Source: JBBDRJ01 sp963766295 (lineage in GTDB: Bacteria > Actinomycetota > JAICYB01). From it: a DNA stretch of 64,000 bases. This document shows positions 49,990-59,516 of the stretch, one piece after another; position 1 is the stretch's first letter; each line of letters starts with the position of its first letter. The translations under genes and the position numbers were made by a program. Location of the stretch: positions 774,748 to 838,747 of the forward strand of contig CAVXYW010000001.1 of the NCBI GenBank assembly GCA_963766295.1, given 5' to 3'. The notes under the pieces are model-generated. The model saw only the letters and a program-made list of their open reading frames with translations, did not search any database and was not told the DNA's origin.

Positions 49990-51141
49990 CTAAGGATCCG
50001 AATTCGCGAAGAAGCGCGCGCGGATCTCCGGGCGCAACGACGGTGGGCCCGCGTCGAGGGACCGGCCGTCAGGGCGGATGAACTCGAGAGTCCGGTTGTC
50101 GTGGGCGATCATCACCCAGCCGCCGTCGTGAACAAGCCGGTGATGGAAGCCGCAAAGCATCACCAAGTTCTCGCTGTCGGTTGCTCCGCCGTTGGCCCAA
50201 TGACGGATGTGGTGTGCGTGCAACCAGCGATCGTGCGTGCAGCCGGGGAAGCGGCAGCCGCCGTCCCGTTCCTTTATGTGGCGGAGCAGCCAGTCGGGGA
50301 CCTTCCGGCTCGCGCGTCCGATCCCGAAGGGCCGGGTGCTTCCGTTCTCGACGAGCGGTTGCACGCGTCCATCGCAGGCGAGGCGCCGGACCTGATCGGC
50401 GTGCAGAGGGATCCCGTTCTCCAGATGACCGATGCCTTCGCCCGATTCGAGACGGTTCGCGTCGATGTGCGCGACCACCGTTGCGCGATCGGTATCGGCA
50501 TCGGCTCCCAGTCGCAGTGACGCCAGCTCCACCAATGCATCGGCGCAAGAGCGGTCGTTGTCGAACGTTTGATGGATCGGATCCGGCGGCGCCTTCTCGG
50601 CGATGCGAAGGATCGCTTTCTCGAAGACGGCGCCGTCCGAGTCGGAGAGCATTCCCCAGATACGGAGCATGCGATTGGTGTCGTCCCAACGCATCCTTAG
50701 ATAGCGGTCCTTGTAGGTCTGATCGACGTCCTCGCGCGTCAGCTCGCGTTCTTCGCGTGCGCGCCGTTTCAACTCAGACGCCGACCATCCCGGTGCTTCG
50801 CGCGCAAGTTGTTCGTCCGTATCGGGTTTGGCGAACTTCGTCAGCTCGCGCGTTTGGTCCCAGGACAGGCGCCCGTCACCGAGCGCTTCCGCAGTCGCGG
50901 GTAGCGCTTCGAGCGCGCGCGCCGAGGCCACCCATTCCTTCGCCGTGTAATAGGAGACGGACAGCCGCATGATCAGCCAGTGCTCCATCGACGAAGCACC
51001 GTCTCCGTAATAGAGCTCTTTCGCGTCGAACTCAGCGACGAAACGCAGCAAGTGACGCAGCGCGGCCGACATCATTCCGTGCAGTTGAGTGATCGCGTCC
51101 TCGAGTTCGAGCGCGCGGCGAGGATCTGCGGAGGGGCGCAT
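49990..51141 (-). CDS. DUF222/HNH endonuclease (13E12-repeat-like)
   Basis: A 383-residue protein. The N-terminal DUF222 region (residues ~20-250) is helical and includes SMEHWLIMRLSVSYYTAKEWVASARAL. The HNH nuclease motif is GCRFPGCTHDRWLHAHHIRHWANGGATDSENLVMLCGFHHRLVHDGGW (given here in two parts by its key residues: Cys pair, HHI, then N and HH). Such proteins are abundant in Actinobacteria, often as multicopy mobile-like families; their role is unknown. Confidence 0.85.
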   Translation of the reverse strand: MRPSADPRRALELEDAITQLHGMMSAALRHLLRFVAEFDAKELYYGDGASSMEHWLIMRLSVSYYTAKEWVASARALEALPATAEALGDGRLSWDQTRELTKFAKPDTDEQLAREAPGWSASELKRRAREERELTREDVDQTYKDRYLRMRWDDTNRMLRIWGMLSDSDGAVFEKAILRIAEKAPPDPIHQTFDNDRSCADALVELASLRLGADADTDRATVVAHIDANRLESGEGIGHLENGIPLHADQVRRLACDGRVQPLVENGSTRPFGIGRASRKVPDWLLRHIKERDGGCRFPGCTHDRWLHAHHIRHWANGGATDSENLVMLCGFHHRLVHDGGWVMIAHDNRTLEFIRPDGRSLDAGPPSLRPEIRARFFANSDP

Positions 51142-51252
51142 CGGTACTCCTTTGTCCGAACCACCCAGGGAGCCGAGGCCCTCCGCCTCTGGGAACTACA
51201 AAGCGATCATACGTTCTGGTAGTGACAAGAGCGGCCGACGTAGTAGCGGCAC

Positions 51253-51320
51253 GTTGGCCGCGAGCACGCAAGAAGTTGGCGGTGACCGCGCATAGATGTT
51301 GGCCGCGAGCACGCATAGAT
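51253..51320. repeat. Three tandem 22/23-bp repeats upstream of the DNA ligase
   Basis: Units begin at 51253, 51275 and 51298. The first and third share an identical 18-bp start, GTTGGCCGCGAGCACGCA; the second has GTTGGCGGTGACCGCGCA, and units two and three both end TAGAT. They lie 15-82 bp before the ligase ATG and could bind a regulator at a two-turn period. Confidence 0.7.
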
Positions 51321-51334
51321 AACGTGGACGACCA

Positions 51335-52866
51335 ATGACCTTGCTCGCCGATGTCGTCCAAGCGTCGAAGGACGTCACCGAGACGTCGTCCCGAAGCAAG
51401 AAGATCGCGCGGCTGTCCGAACTCTTAAGAAGTTTGGACGACCATGAGGTACCTATCGCGGTCGGCATGCTGTCCGGCGCAGCACGCGACAGGGACGCAT
51501 CGGCGTCGGCTGGTCGACGATCTACGGGATCGAGCTCGCGCCGGCGACCGAACCGTCCATCACGATCGACGAGCTCGACAAAGCGATCACCGAAGTCCAG
51601 AGAACTACCGGCGGAGGTTCCGCCGGCAAGCGCAAGCAGATCCTCACCGAACTCCTGAGCAAGGCAACCGAACCCGAACAGGATTTCGTCCGTCGGCTCT
51701 TCACCGGGGAACTGCGGCAAGGCGCCCTGGCCGGACTCATGATCGACGCCGTCGCCAAAGCCGCCGACGTCCCCGGCCCGCTAGCAAGAAGAGCACTGAT
51801 GCTGTCCGGCGATCTAACGGAGACCGCCGAGATCGCGCTTACGAAAGGAGCCACGGGCCTCCAACAGATCGGCTTCCAGATCTTCCGTCCGGTTCAGCCC
51901 ATGCTCGCGTCGACCGCGCAAGACGTCGCAACCGCGATCGAAGGTTTCGATCTAGCGTCCGTCGAATGGAAGCTGGACGGCATCCGCATCCAGGTCCACA
52001 AGGACGGCGGCGAGGTCCGCATCTACACGCGCAACCTCAACGACATCACGCACGCGCTTCCGGGGATCGTCGAAACGGTCCTGAACATTCCCGTCCAAAA
52101 GGCCGTGTTCGACGGGGAAGCGTTGTGGATGGACTTCGGCGTCCCCGCTTCGTTCCAGGAAACGATGCAGCGCATCGACACTGAAGGTGCACCGGAAGGG
52201 ATCGTTACGCATTTCTTCGACATCCTTCACGTGGACGGAGAAGACCTCCTCGACACTCCTCTTAAGGAGCGCTCCGCCCGCCTCGAAGCCGCCGCGCCGG
52301 GTCTGAAGATCCCGGGAACCTTCACCAACGATCCGACGCAAGCACAGACCGTTCTGGACGAATCACTTGCCGCCGGACACGAGGGTGTCGTCGTGAAGGA
52401 CGCCGACTCCTTGTATATCGCCGGACGCCGCGGGAAAGCGTGGCGAAAGGTGAAGCCGGTGCGCACCTACGACCTCGTCGTTCTCGGCGCGGAGTGGGGG
52501 CACGGACGACGACAAGGTTGGCTGTCCAATCTCCACCTGGGCGCCCGTGATCCCGAAACGGGCGACTTCGTGATGGTCGGCAAATGTTTCAAGGGACTCA
52601 CCGACACCCTCCTCGAGTTTCAAACCAAGGAGCTGCTCGCGCGCGAGAAGGAACGCAAGGGGATCGCGGTATTCGTCACGCCCGACCTTGTGGTGGAGAT
52701 CGCGCTCGATGGAGTGCAGCGCTCGACCCGATATCCGGGCGGCGTGGCGCTGAGGTTCGCGCGGGTGAAGCGTTACCGTCCGGACAAGAACGCCGAAGAG
52801 GCGGACACCATCGGCGACTTACAGAAGCTGCTTCGAGGCGGTAACTCCGAGGACGAAAACGGCTAA
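51335..52866 (+). pseudogene. ATP-dependent DNA ligase (LigB-like), one frameshift near the N-terminus
   Basis: About 510 residues after correction. The N-terminus (MTLLADVVQASKDVTETSSRS, ELLRSLDDHEVPIAVGMLSG) is in one frame. From about 51490 the protein continues in another frame: QGRIGVGWSTIYGIEL, then the adenylation domain with the active-site Lys in EWKLDGIRIQ (motif I), FDGEALW (motif III), EGVVVKD (motif IV) and WRKVKPV (motif V). An OB-fold follows. The family seals nicks in repair, accessory to NAD-dependent LigA. Only the short junction is lost, so a sequence error is likely. Confidence 0.85.
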
Positions 52867-52893
52867 ACGCACGGACTTACTAGGCTGTCCGAC

Positions 52894-53678
52894 GTGCCGG
52901 CCGTAACCGTCAAGACCGCGAACGCCGTTTGCCGGATAACGCTGAACCGTCCGGACAAGCTCAACGCACTCAGCGACGAAGTTCGCAAGGATCTGCTCGA
53001 AGCGTTCGAAGCGCTTCGCGACGACACCGAGACGCGCATCGCGGTTATCAGTGGCGCGGGACGATGCTTTTCCGCGGGAGCCGATCTCGTCGGTGGCGCT
53101 TTGGAAAGCGGATCCAAGGGCTGGAGCCGGCGCCGCCACACCTTCGGCGGTTGGCAGAGGTTGCTCGAGCTGATCGAGTCGGTCCCGCAGGTGACGGTCG
53201 CGAGCGTCCACAGTCACTGCATCGGCGGAGCCGCGCTTCTGGCGGCGAGCTGCGATCTTGCGCATCGCGTCCGACGACATAAAGGTGAAGATCCCGGAGC
53301 TGGCGATCGGCATCCCTTTGACATGGGCCGGCATCCCGCGGCTAATCAGAGAGATCGGGCTCCCGATGGCGCGTGATCTGGTCATGACCGGACGAACGCT
53401 CGAAGCCAGACGAAGCCAAGCAATGCGGTTTCGTTCAGCGCGTGACAACAGGCGACAACCTCGAGAAGGCCACCGAAGGGCTCATCGAAGAACTGCTCGA
53501 CATGCCGGACGCCCCTTTGGCGATCACGCGGGACATGTTCAAGGCGATCAGCCGCGACCAGCTCGGCTCGGCGGGGTGGGCCGACGCCGATCTCCTGGCC
53601 TGGTCGGGACGCGAAGAGGAATCGCGCCAGGCGGCTGCCGACTACGTGACGAAGATGGGGAACCGCAACAAGAAGTAA
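52894..53678 (+). pseudogene. Enoyl-CoA hydratase/isomerase, two frameshifts
   Basis: GTG 52894 starts a crotonase: CRITLNRPDKLNALSDEV, VISGAGRCFSAGADLVGG and HCIGGAALLAASCDL. An extra T near 53262 moves the frame; it resumes as RIASDDIKVKIPELAIGIPLTWAGIPRLIREIG. An extra A near 53408 moves it again (ADEAKQCGFVQRVT, ending AADYVTKMGNRNKK at 53678). Both breaks are single-base insertions, and the total length (about 260) is normal. ELAIG carries the usual catalytic Glu position. Probably a functional gene misread twice. Confidence 0.82.
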
Positions 53679-53723
53679 GTTCCAACTACCGGGCGCCTCC
53701 GGTTCTTACCCTCGTAGGCGAGG

Positions 53724-54353
53724 ATGAGACGCTCAACGCCCAGGTTCGCGTCCTGGGCCGCCCTGTTCCTCGCGCTCGCTGTTCTACTCGTGCTCGCCTT
53801 CAGCGCGTGTGCCAACCCGTCCACGGAGCAAGCCATCCCCGTCGACAACGTCTTCACGGCGACGAACGCGCCGACCATCGCGCCGAGCCCGACGCCGACG
53901 GCGACGCCGGCCGGCTCGTCGGAGCGTTCGCGATCCGGAACCGGATCCGGAACCAGCTCATCGAGTGGCGGCTCCCAAGCTGCACCTGCGGCACCCGCAC
54001 CCAAAGTGTCGTGTCCGACCGGTTCGGTGCCCGTCGAAGCCACGACCTATGCGTTCAAGGAGTACCCGATAACCGGAAGCGACCAGAGCAATTGGGACGT
54101 CACCGTGAAGGGGAGCGCCACCAACAACACTTCGCACTCGTTAAGCAGCGCGACGATCACCGTCGATCTGAGAGTCCCGGACACCAGCGGCGACTCCGGC
54201 ACGACCACCGCCGGCGCGATGGGAACCGGTCAGTCGGCGAACTGGTCGATCAACCTCAAGTTCGTGTCGGCCGGCCGGCCCGAGCACGACAACGTCGTGG
54301 CCAGAGCCAGCGGGTGGTCATACGGCGACGCCGCGCTCGACCGCGCCTGCTGA
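53724..54353 (+). CDS. Putative lipoprotein with Ser/Gly-rich linker
   Basis: A 209-residue protein: signal peptide ASWAALFLALAVLLVLAFSAC with a lipobox-like Cys near residue 29, a low-complexity Pro/Thr/Ser/Gly segment (residues ~50-90), and a C-terminal beta-rich domain (DVTVKGSATNNTSHSLSSATITVDL) that resembles FxLYD/DUF3426-type domains of extracellular beta-sandwich proteins. It precedes three Calx-beta surface proteins, so it may belong to the same envelope group. Function is unknown. Confidence 0.68.
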   Translation: MRRSTPRFASWAALFLALAVLLVLAFSACANPSTEQAIPVDNVFTATNAPTIAPSPTPTATPAGSSERSRSGTGSGTSSSSGGSQAAPAAPAPKVSCPTGSVPVEATTYAFKEYPITGSDQSNWDVTVKGSATNNTSHSLSSATITVDLRVPDTSGDSGTTTAGAMGTGQSANWSINLKFVSAGRPEHDNVVARASGWSYGDAALDRAC

Positions 54354-54432
54354 GTAAGGCCTGCTCTTAGGCCGCCTCGGCACGAGACGAGCAACTTTCG
54401 GCATCCTGTTACTTCCACTCACGGGGGTATGC

Positions 54433-55143
54433 ATGCGGAAGCTCATCCACGCAGGTCTGATCCTGGGCGTCACCGGGACGGCGCTCTTCCTCGGTGCAAC
54501 GCCGGCCGGCGCGGTGTGCCAGTCGTTCACGATCACTGCAGCGCCGGAGCCCGTTCAGGAAGGTGGCGCGACGACGGTCACCGTCAGTCGTATCGGGACG
54601 GGGCCCGCCAGCATCGACGTCGACGGCCTAAGTGGGACGGCCAAGTCCGGAAGTGACTTCGAGCCCGTGAACCGAACGATCTCGTTCACCAACGAGACGT
54701 CCGAGAGCTTCAAGGTCAAGATCATCAACGACAGCAGCAATGAGCCGCAGGAGCAGTTCCGCTTGCACCTGTCGAAAGAGAGTGTCACGGGCTGTACTGC
54801 CGACGACGACTTCACCGTCGGCGCGGACGAGATCGTGAGGATCTTTGCGTCGGACACCGAGACGACGCCGTCGCCGACGACAACACCTGCCGCGACGTCC
54901 ACTCCCAGTAGATCGTCCACTTCCACTCCGGACGCCACGACCTCGCCGAGCCCGAGCCCGAGCCTGTCACCGTCCCCGAGCCCGTCGGCCAGCCCGACCT
55001 TCACTCCGTTCGCGACGGCCACGCCGGGGGAAGACGACGACGACGGCACGTCGGCGCTGGCCATAACCGGGATCCTGGTGGCCGCGTTGGCGCTGCTGGC
55101 CGGTATCGCTCTGCTTCTGTATGCGAGGCGGACCCGGCTATAA
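54433..55143 (+). CDS. Calx-beta domain surface protein, copy 1
   Basis: A 236-residue protein: signal peptide (RKLIHAGLILGVTGTALFLGATPAGA), one Calx-beta domain (residues ~30-135; EPVQEGGATTVTVSR, SGTAKSGSDFEPVNRTISF, EPQEQFRLHL), a Ser/Thr/Pro spacer of about 65 residues and a C-terminal membrane helix (ALAITGILVAALALLAGIALLLY) with a basic tail. It should stand on the cell surface with the spacer crossing the wall. Calx-beta folds in adhesins bind calcium. Two paralogues follow directly. Confidence 0.83.
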   Translation: MRKLIHAGLILGVTGTALFLGATPAGAVCQSFTITAAPEPVQEGGATTVTVSRIGTGPASIDVDGLSGTAKSGSDFEPVNRTISFTNETSESFKVKIINDSSNEPQEQFRLHLSKESVTGCTADDDFTVGADEIVRIFASDTETTPSPTTTPAATSTPSRSSTSTPDATTSPSPSPSLSPSPSPSASPTFTPFATATPGEDDDDGTSALAITGILVAALALLAGIALLLYARRTRL

Positions 55144-55204
55144 CCGGGAACTTGGCTTGGCCCGAGCGCTTTAGATAGCTAGACCCGGCGGAGGAGGCTT
55201 GCGG

Positions 55205-55900
55205 ATGCGAAAGGTCCTGAGACTTGCGATGACCGTTGGCGTTTTCGCGTGCGCGATGGTGTTGGGTGCCGGCGAGGCACAGGCGGCCTGTCATTCGTTC
55301 ATGATCGAGACGACGACCCCGAACCCTGTCGACGAGGGCGGGAAGGTCACCGTGATGGTTTCGCGCGACGCAGGTGTGGCAGATTCGCACGTCCGGATTA
55401 CTACCGTCAACGGAACCGCCGGGGCTCCCAACGACTTCACCGCGCTCGACACGATGGTGAACTTCACAGGGAATCAGACGTCCAAGAATGTATCGGTGCA
55501 AACGAAGAACGACGCATCGATGGAGGGCCCGGAGTCGTTCAAGCTTCACCTGTCGGACCCGGGCGGATGTCAGCCGAATCCGAATTTCCAGCTCGGCCCG
55601 GACAGATCCGTGACGATCAAGGCGAGCGATCAGGTGATCGTGCAGCCGACGGCCGATCCAACCGCAGCGCCGACGGCAGCTCCAACCGCTGCACTCACCG
55701 CGTCGCCGAGCCCGTCCCCATCACCTTCGCCCTCGGGTTCGCCGAGCCCGACGCCGACGTTCACACCGATCCCGTCGATCACGCCGTTCCCGGACGACGG
55801 AGGCCTGTCGGGCCTCGCCATCGCCGGGATCATCCTGGGGGCCGGGGCCCTCGGTAGCGGCGGAGTCATCTGGTACTTGCGCCGCAGGGCCGGCGCATAG
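55205..55900 (+). CDS. Calx-beta domain surface protein, copy 2
   Basis: A 231-residue paralogue with the same plan: signal peptide (MRKVLRLAMTVGVFACAMVL), Calx-beta (NPVDEGGKVTVMVSRDAG, NGTAGAPNDFTALDTMVNF, MEGPESFKLHLSDPGG), a Ser/Pro/Thr spacer and a C-terminal helix (GLAIAGIILGAGALGSGGVIWYL) before RRRAGA. ATG 55205 is chosen because GGAGG lies nine bases upstream; TTG 55199 is too close to it. A pair of Cys in the domain may form a disulfide. Confidence 0.83.
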   Translation: MRKVLRLAMTVGVFACAMVLGAGEAQAACHSFMIETTTPNPVDEGGKVTVMVSRDAGVADSHVRITTVNGTAGAPNDFTALDTMVNFTGNQTSKNVSVQTKNDASMEGPESFKLHLSDPGGCQPNPNFQLGPDRSVTIKASDQVIVQPTADPTAAPTAAPTAALTASPSPSPSPSPSGSPSPTPTFTPIPSITPFPDDGGLSGLAIAGIILGAGALGSGGVIWYLRRRAGA

Positions 55901-55991
55901 CTTTGGATTACGCCTGAAAGCTCGCGCTAATCTGCGCGAACGGCCCGTCGTTGGGCAACATAGAGGCTTATCTCGACGAAAGGGATGCGTA

Positions 55992-56717
55992 ATGCGGAAG
56001 CTGCTGCATGTCTTGCTGGCGGTAGGTGCGGTAGGGATGGCGGTTCTGTTCGCCGGCGGCAAAGCGACGGCCGGGCAAGACGATTGCCATAACGTGCGGC
56101 TGTCGGCCACGAACAACCCCGGGGACGAGGGCGAGATCATCACGATCCGCGTCCTGCGCGACGGCATCGAAGGCACGACGAGCTTCCGCATCAAGACCGT
56201 CAACGGGTCGGCCGAGGGCGGCAAGGACTATCCGAGCTTCAACGAGAAGCTCACCTGGACGACCGCCAGCGGACTACAGGCCAAGAACTACGAGCTGAGG
56301 ATGGCCGACGACGCGATCAAGGAAGGTGAGGAAACCTTCCGCATCGAGCTGTCCGAGCCGGGCGGAACGGCCAACTGCACGCCGGTCTCGTTCGTGAACA
56401 ACAACATGACGGTCCGGATCAAGGCGAGCGACCAAGGCGCCACGCCGGCACCGACGGCGGCGCCGACGGCGGCACCGACCACACGACCGACGTCGTCGGC
56501 AACGACGTCACCGTCCCCTTCCCCGACGGTTTCGCCGTCGCCTTCACCCACGCCGACGGGCACACCGCTCGCGACGTTCACGCCGTTCCCGTCGGCAACG
56601 CCCAGCGGTGACGACGACGGACTGTCCGGTTTGGACATCGCCGGCATCGCGATAGGCGCTGGAGCGCTGGCCGCCGGCGGGTTGCTCTGGTACCTGCGTA
56701 GCCGAGGCGCCGTCTAG
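55992..56717 (+). CDS. Calx-beta domain surface protein, copy 3
   Basis: A 241-residue paralogue: signal peptide (RKLLHVLLAVGAVGMAVLFAGG), Calx-beta (NPGDEGEIITIRVLRDG, NGSAEGGKDYPSFNEKLTW, KEGEETFRIELSEPGG), a Pro/Thr/Ser spacer and a membrane helix (GLDIAGIAIGAGALAAGGLLWYL) before RSRGAV. The C-terminal helices of copies 2 and 3 are nearly identical, so these two are the youngest duplicates. Each copy has its own ribosome-binding site and 60-90 bp leader. Confidence 0.83.
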   Translation: MRKLLHVLLAVGAVGMAVLFAGGKATAGQDDCHNVRLSATNNPGDEGEIITIRVLRDGIEGTTSFRIKTVNGSAEGGKDYPSFNEKLTWTTASGLQAKNYELRMADDAIKEGEETFRIELSEPGGTANCTPVSFVNNNMTVRIKASDQGATPAPTAAPTAAPTTRPTSSATTSPSPSPTVSPSPSPTPTGTPLATFTPFPSATPSGDDDGLSGLDIAGIAIGAGALAAGGLLWYLRSRGAV

Positions 56718-56729
56718 GCCGCGTTGGAC

Positions 56730-56837
56730 GTGAACCCTAAGCAAGCAGTTTCGAAGTATCAGGCTGCCTGGGATGAGGCGGACGAACAAGCGCGTCGCGC
56801 GTCGCTCGAAGGGGCGTGGGCGGCCGACGCCGTGTGA
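56730..56837 (+). pseudogene. N-terminal fragment of an NTF2/SnoaL-like gene
   Basis: From GTG 56730 the frame encodes 35 residues: VNPKQAVSKYQAAWDEADEQ followed by ARRASLEGAWAADAV and a stop. The spacing of Trp, Asp/Glu, Arg and the final 'AW..D' matches the first helices of SnoaL-like proteins (W.E.D...R...L...W..D). The rest of the fold is absent. It may be a relic, or a start region cut off by an error at the stop codon; the next gene starts 15 bp later in another frame and is unrelated. Confidence 0.4.
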
Positions 56838-56852
56838 CGTGAAGGGGCAGCG

Positions 56853-57740
56853 ATGACGGTCGCCGAACGCAGGTCTGCCTACGAGTCTCCACTGGCCCTT
56901 GTGGCAAGGGTCGTCGCGATCTTTGCGATCGTGGGCGCCGGCATCGGCGGCGCAACGCTGATCTTTCTTTCGGCAACCGGGTTCTTCGACGCCACGGCGT
57001 CAAGCGACCTCGAGGCCATCGGCGATCTGTTCCTCGGCGGTATAGCCCTGGCCACGATTCTGGTGGTTTCGCTGGTCGTAGGAATCGTCCTGGCCGCCGT
57101 CGGCGGGCTGTACGCCGGGAGCAGAAGCCCCGACCGGGCGATCTCGACGGCCGTCGGCGCCATAGCGGGCACCCTCGGTCACGCCGCGCTCGTCGCCGCG
57201 CTCGGTCTTTTTCTCATCGTCGGGGTCGATGCGCTCGATTCGGACGAGGCAGAACCCGCTCCCACTCCGGTCCCGACACAAAGCGCCGAGGACATCGCTT
57301 CCTGTGAGCAGGCCTTCGGTGCAGGTTCCGAGCTGTGCGGAAACGAGGCTACGGAAGAGTCGACCGAGGGCGGCGGCGTCAGCTTCGAGGACATCTGGCG
57401 GATCGGTCTCGGGCTGATACCGGCGGCGGCGGTCGGAGGCCTGAGCGGAGCCGTCGGCTTCACTCGGCGCTCTTTGGTACCGATCGCCGACGTACCTGTG
57501 ATCGTGGAGGCCCAGCGGAGAGCCGAGTCCTCCTCAAACGTCCGAGTCGGGCCTCGGCCCAGACGGGCCAAGCCATCGCCGAGGAAGACCAAGCCAACGG
57601 CGAGAAAGCCGGCGACCCGAAGGCCGCCTCCCGAATCCGACGACGAAACCGCCGAGCCTACCGACGTCTTAACGGCGGGGCCGTCGGAGGCTTTGACGGA
57701 CGATCTCTCAGGCGATCGTCCGGAACTTCCGCCGGAATAG
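56853..57740 (+). CDS. Hypothetical four-helix membrane protein with basic tail
   Basis: A 295-residue protein. Hydrophobic segments are VARVVAIFAIVGAGIGGATLIFL, GGIALATILVVSLVVGIVLAAVGGLY, LGHAALVAALGLFLIVGV and LGLIPAAAVGGLSGAVGF. The loop after the third is acidic with a Cys pair (ASCEQAFGAGSELCGNE), perhaps a disulfide outside the cell. The C-terminal 80 residues are Lys/Arg/Pro-rich and then acidic (PRRAKPSPRKTKPTARKPATRR), probably cytoplasmic. The family is not recognised. Confidence 0.68.
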   Translation: MTVAERRSAYESPLALVARVVAIFAIVGAGIGGATLIFLSATGFFDATASSDLEAIGDLFLGGIALATILVVSLVVGIVLAAVGGLYAGSRSPDRAISTAVGAIAGTLGHAALVAALGLFLIVGVDALDSDEAEPAPTPVPTQSAEDIASCEQAFGAGSELCGNEATEESTEGGGVSFEDIWRIGLGLIPAAAVGGLSGAVGFTRRSLVPIADVPVIVEAQRRAESSSNVRVGPRPRRAKPSPRKTKPTARKPATRRPPPESDDETAEPTDVLTAGPSEALTDDLSGDRPELPPE

Positions 57741-57778
57741 TCCGTAGCTACCGGATCCTCATCTCTTAGGCTCGCGCG

Positions 57779-59190
57779 ATGTCGAAGATCCTGGTTCTCG
57801 GCGGCAGCGTTAACGGACTTGCCACCGCGATGATGCTCGCGCGCGACGGCCACGACGTGACGGTGCTGGAGCGCGACGCTTCGCCGCTGCCTGAGACCGT
57901 CGACGAGGCGTGGGAGTCGTGGGAGCGCAAGGGTGTGCCGCAGTTCCGTCAGGCGCACGTGATGTTCCCGCGCTTCCGCCAGGAGCTCGAGAACGAGCTT
58001 CCCGGGATGAAGGAAGCGTTCATAACCGCGGGCGCGAAGGCGTCGAACATGATCACGCTGGCGCCGCCGAATCTGAAGATCGAGCCGCGTCCGGACGACG
58101 ACCGGTTCGATCAGTTGCTGGCGCGGCGTCCGACTATCGATTTCGTGTTCGGTCACGCCGCGGCCAAGGAGCCGCGGGTCGAGATCCGTCGAGGGACGCA
58201 AGCGGCCGGCCTGATCACCGGAGCGTCGGCGGTCGATTCGGTGCCGCATGTCGTCGGTGTGCGCACCGACGGCGGCGAGGAGCTGCGGGCCGATCTGGTC
58301 GTGGACGCGATGGGCCGCCGGTCGCCGGTGGTGGATTGGATCGGCGATCTCGGTGGTGCGCGTCCTTATGAGGAGGCCGAGGAGCCGGGGTTCACTTATT
58401 ACACGCGCTACTTCCGCGGCGAGATGCCGCAGTACATGGGTCCGGTGGCGATGGAGCTGTCGACGATGACGATCCTCACGTTCTGGGGCGACAACAACAC
58501 GTGGGGGATCGTCCTGAACACGTCGTCGGGCGATCAGCCGCTCAAAGCTTTGCGCAAGGAAGAGGTGTGGAGGGCGGTCGTGAAGGCGTGCCCGCTGCAG
58601 GCGCACTGGCTGGACGGGGAGCCGATAAGCGACGTGCTGCCGATGAGCGGTCAGATGGACAAGTACCGCCGGTTCGTGGTGGACGGGAAGCCGGTGGTGA
58701 CGGGGATGGTGTCGGTTGGGGACGCGTGGATGTGCACGAACCCGTCCGCGGGACGGGGATTGTCGGTGGGACTGGGGCACGTGGCGGCGCTGCGCCGGAC
58801 GGTGCGTTCGCATCTGGATTCGCCGGCCGATCTGGCTTCGGCTTTCGATGCGGTGACCGAGGAGGAGTTCAAGCCCTGGTACATCGATCAGGTGAACGCG
58901 GACCGTCACCGTGTGGCGGGGATGGACGCGGCGCGTGAGGGCCGGGAGCCGCCGGAGCCGTCGGGGGAGTACCTGACGAGAAGGTTCCGGTTGTTCGCCG
59001 GACTGCCGCACGACGCGGACATCTTCCGCGCGTGCATGTCGTGGCTCGGTTTGCTGCGACGTCCGGACGAGATCTTGTGGGACGAAGAGTTGTTGGAGCG
59101 GTCTCGCAAGGCGGCCGAGGCCGCGGGGGCCGGGGGCCGATGCAGATGCCCGGCCCGACGCGGGAACAGCTACTCGAGATCGTCAGCTGA
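57779..59190 (+). pseudogene. FAD-dependent oxidoreductase (PHBH/halogenase-like), frameshift close to the C-terminus
   Basis: About 470 residues: the dinucleotide motif KILVLGGSVNGLATAMMLARDGHDVTVLERD at the N-terminus, ADLVVDAMGRRSPV in the middle, and SVGDAWMCTNPSAGRGLSVGLGHV as the second FAD-binding (GD) motif. It belongs to the p-hydroxybenzoate-hydroxylase/geranylgeranyl-reductase-like group. Near 59136, within runs of G, the frame slips by one base; the corrected end reads PMQMPGPTREQLLEIVS and stops at 59190. Uncorrected, 40 unrelated residues would run into the opposing gene. Substrate unknown. Confidence 0.82.
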
Positions 59191-59221
59191 AGCAAACACT
59201 AACTGCGCCGAGTACGCAGTT

Positions 59222-59516
59222 CACTCCACAGTCTCATTTTCGATATCTGCGAAAACGTCAAATGCCGTGCGCATCGCACCCACTTGTGCGAGTGTCGGTC
59301 GAAACTCGTAGTCGTATCTGAACTCCTCGAACGCACTCGCGCTTTGTTTGAGAAGGTTGAGGAGAGCCTTATCCGCATCCTCCGGAGACACCGCGTCGTC
59401 ATAGGCAGCCTCGGCATGTCCCGAACAGATGCTGGGAGCGTTCGGTAGAGAACTTCACAGATCAAGTGCGTGCGCTTTGGCGAGACGCCGTACTTGGCAA
59501 GAAGCGCCTTAAGCAT
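59222..59516 (-). pseudogene. Small hypothetical protein with one frameshift
   Basis: From ATG 59516 the protein reads MLKALLAKYGVSPKRTHLICEVLYRTLP. After a break near 59430 it continues in another frame as SICSGHAEAAYDDAVSPEDADKALLNLLKQ and ends DVFADIENETVE at 59222. The two parts together form a helical protein of about 97 residues with sensible composition. The start overlaps the stop of the preceding minus-strand gene (TGATG). I do not recognise the family. Confidence 0.5.

Noticed and set aside
57179..59011. 610-codon minus-strand frame opposite the FAD oxidoreductase
   Set aside because: His/Arg-rich low-complexity shadow with no recognisable domain.
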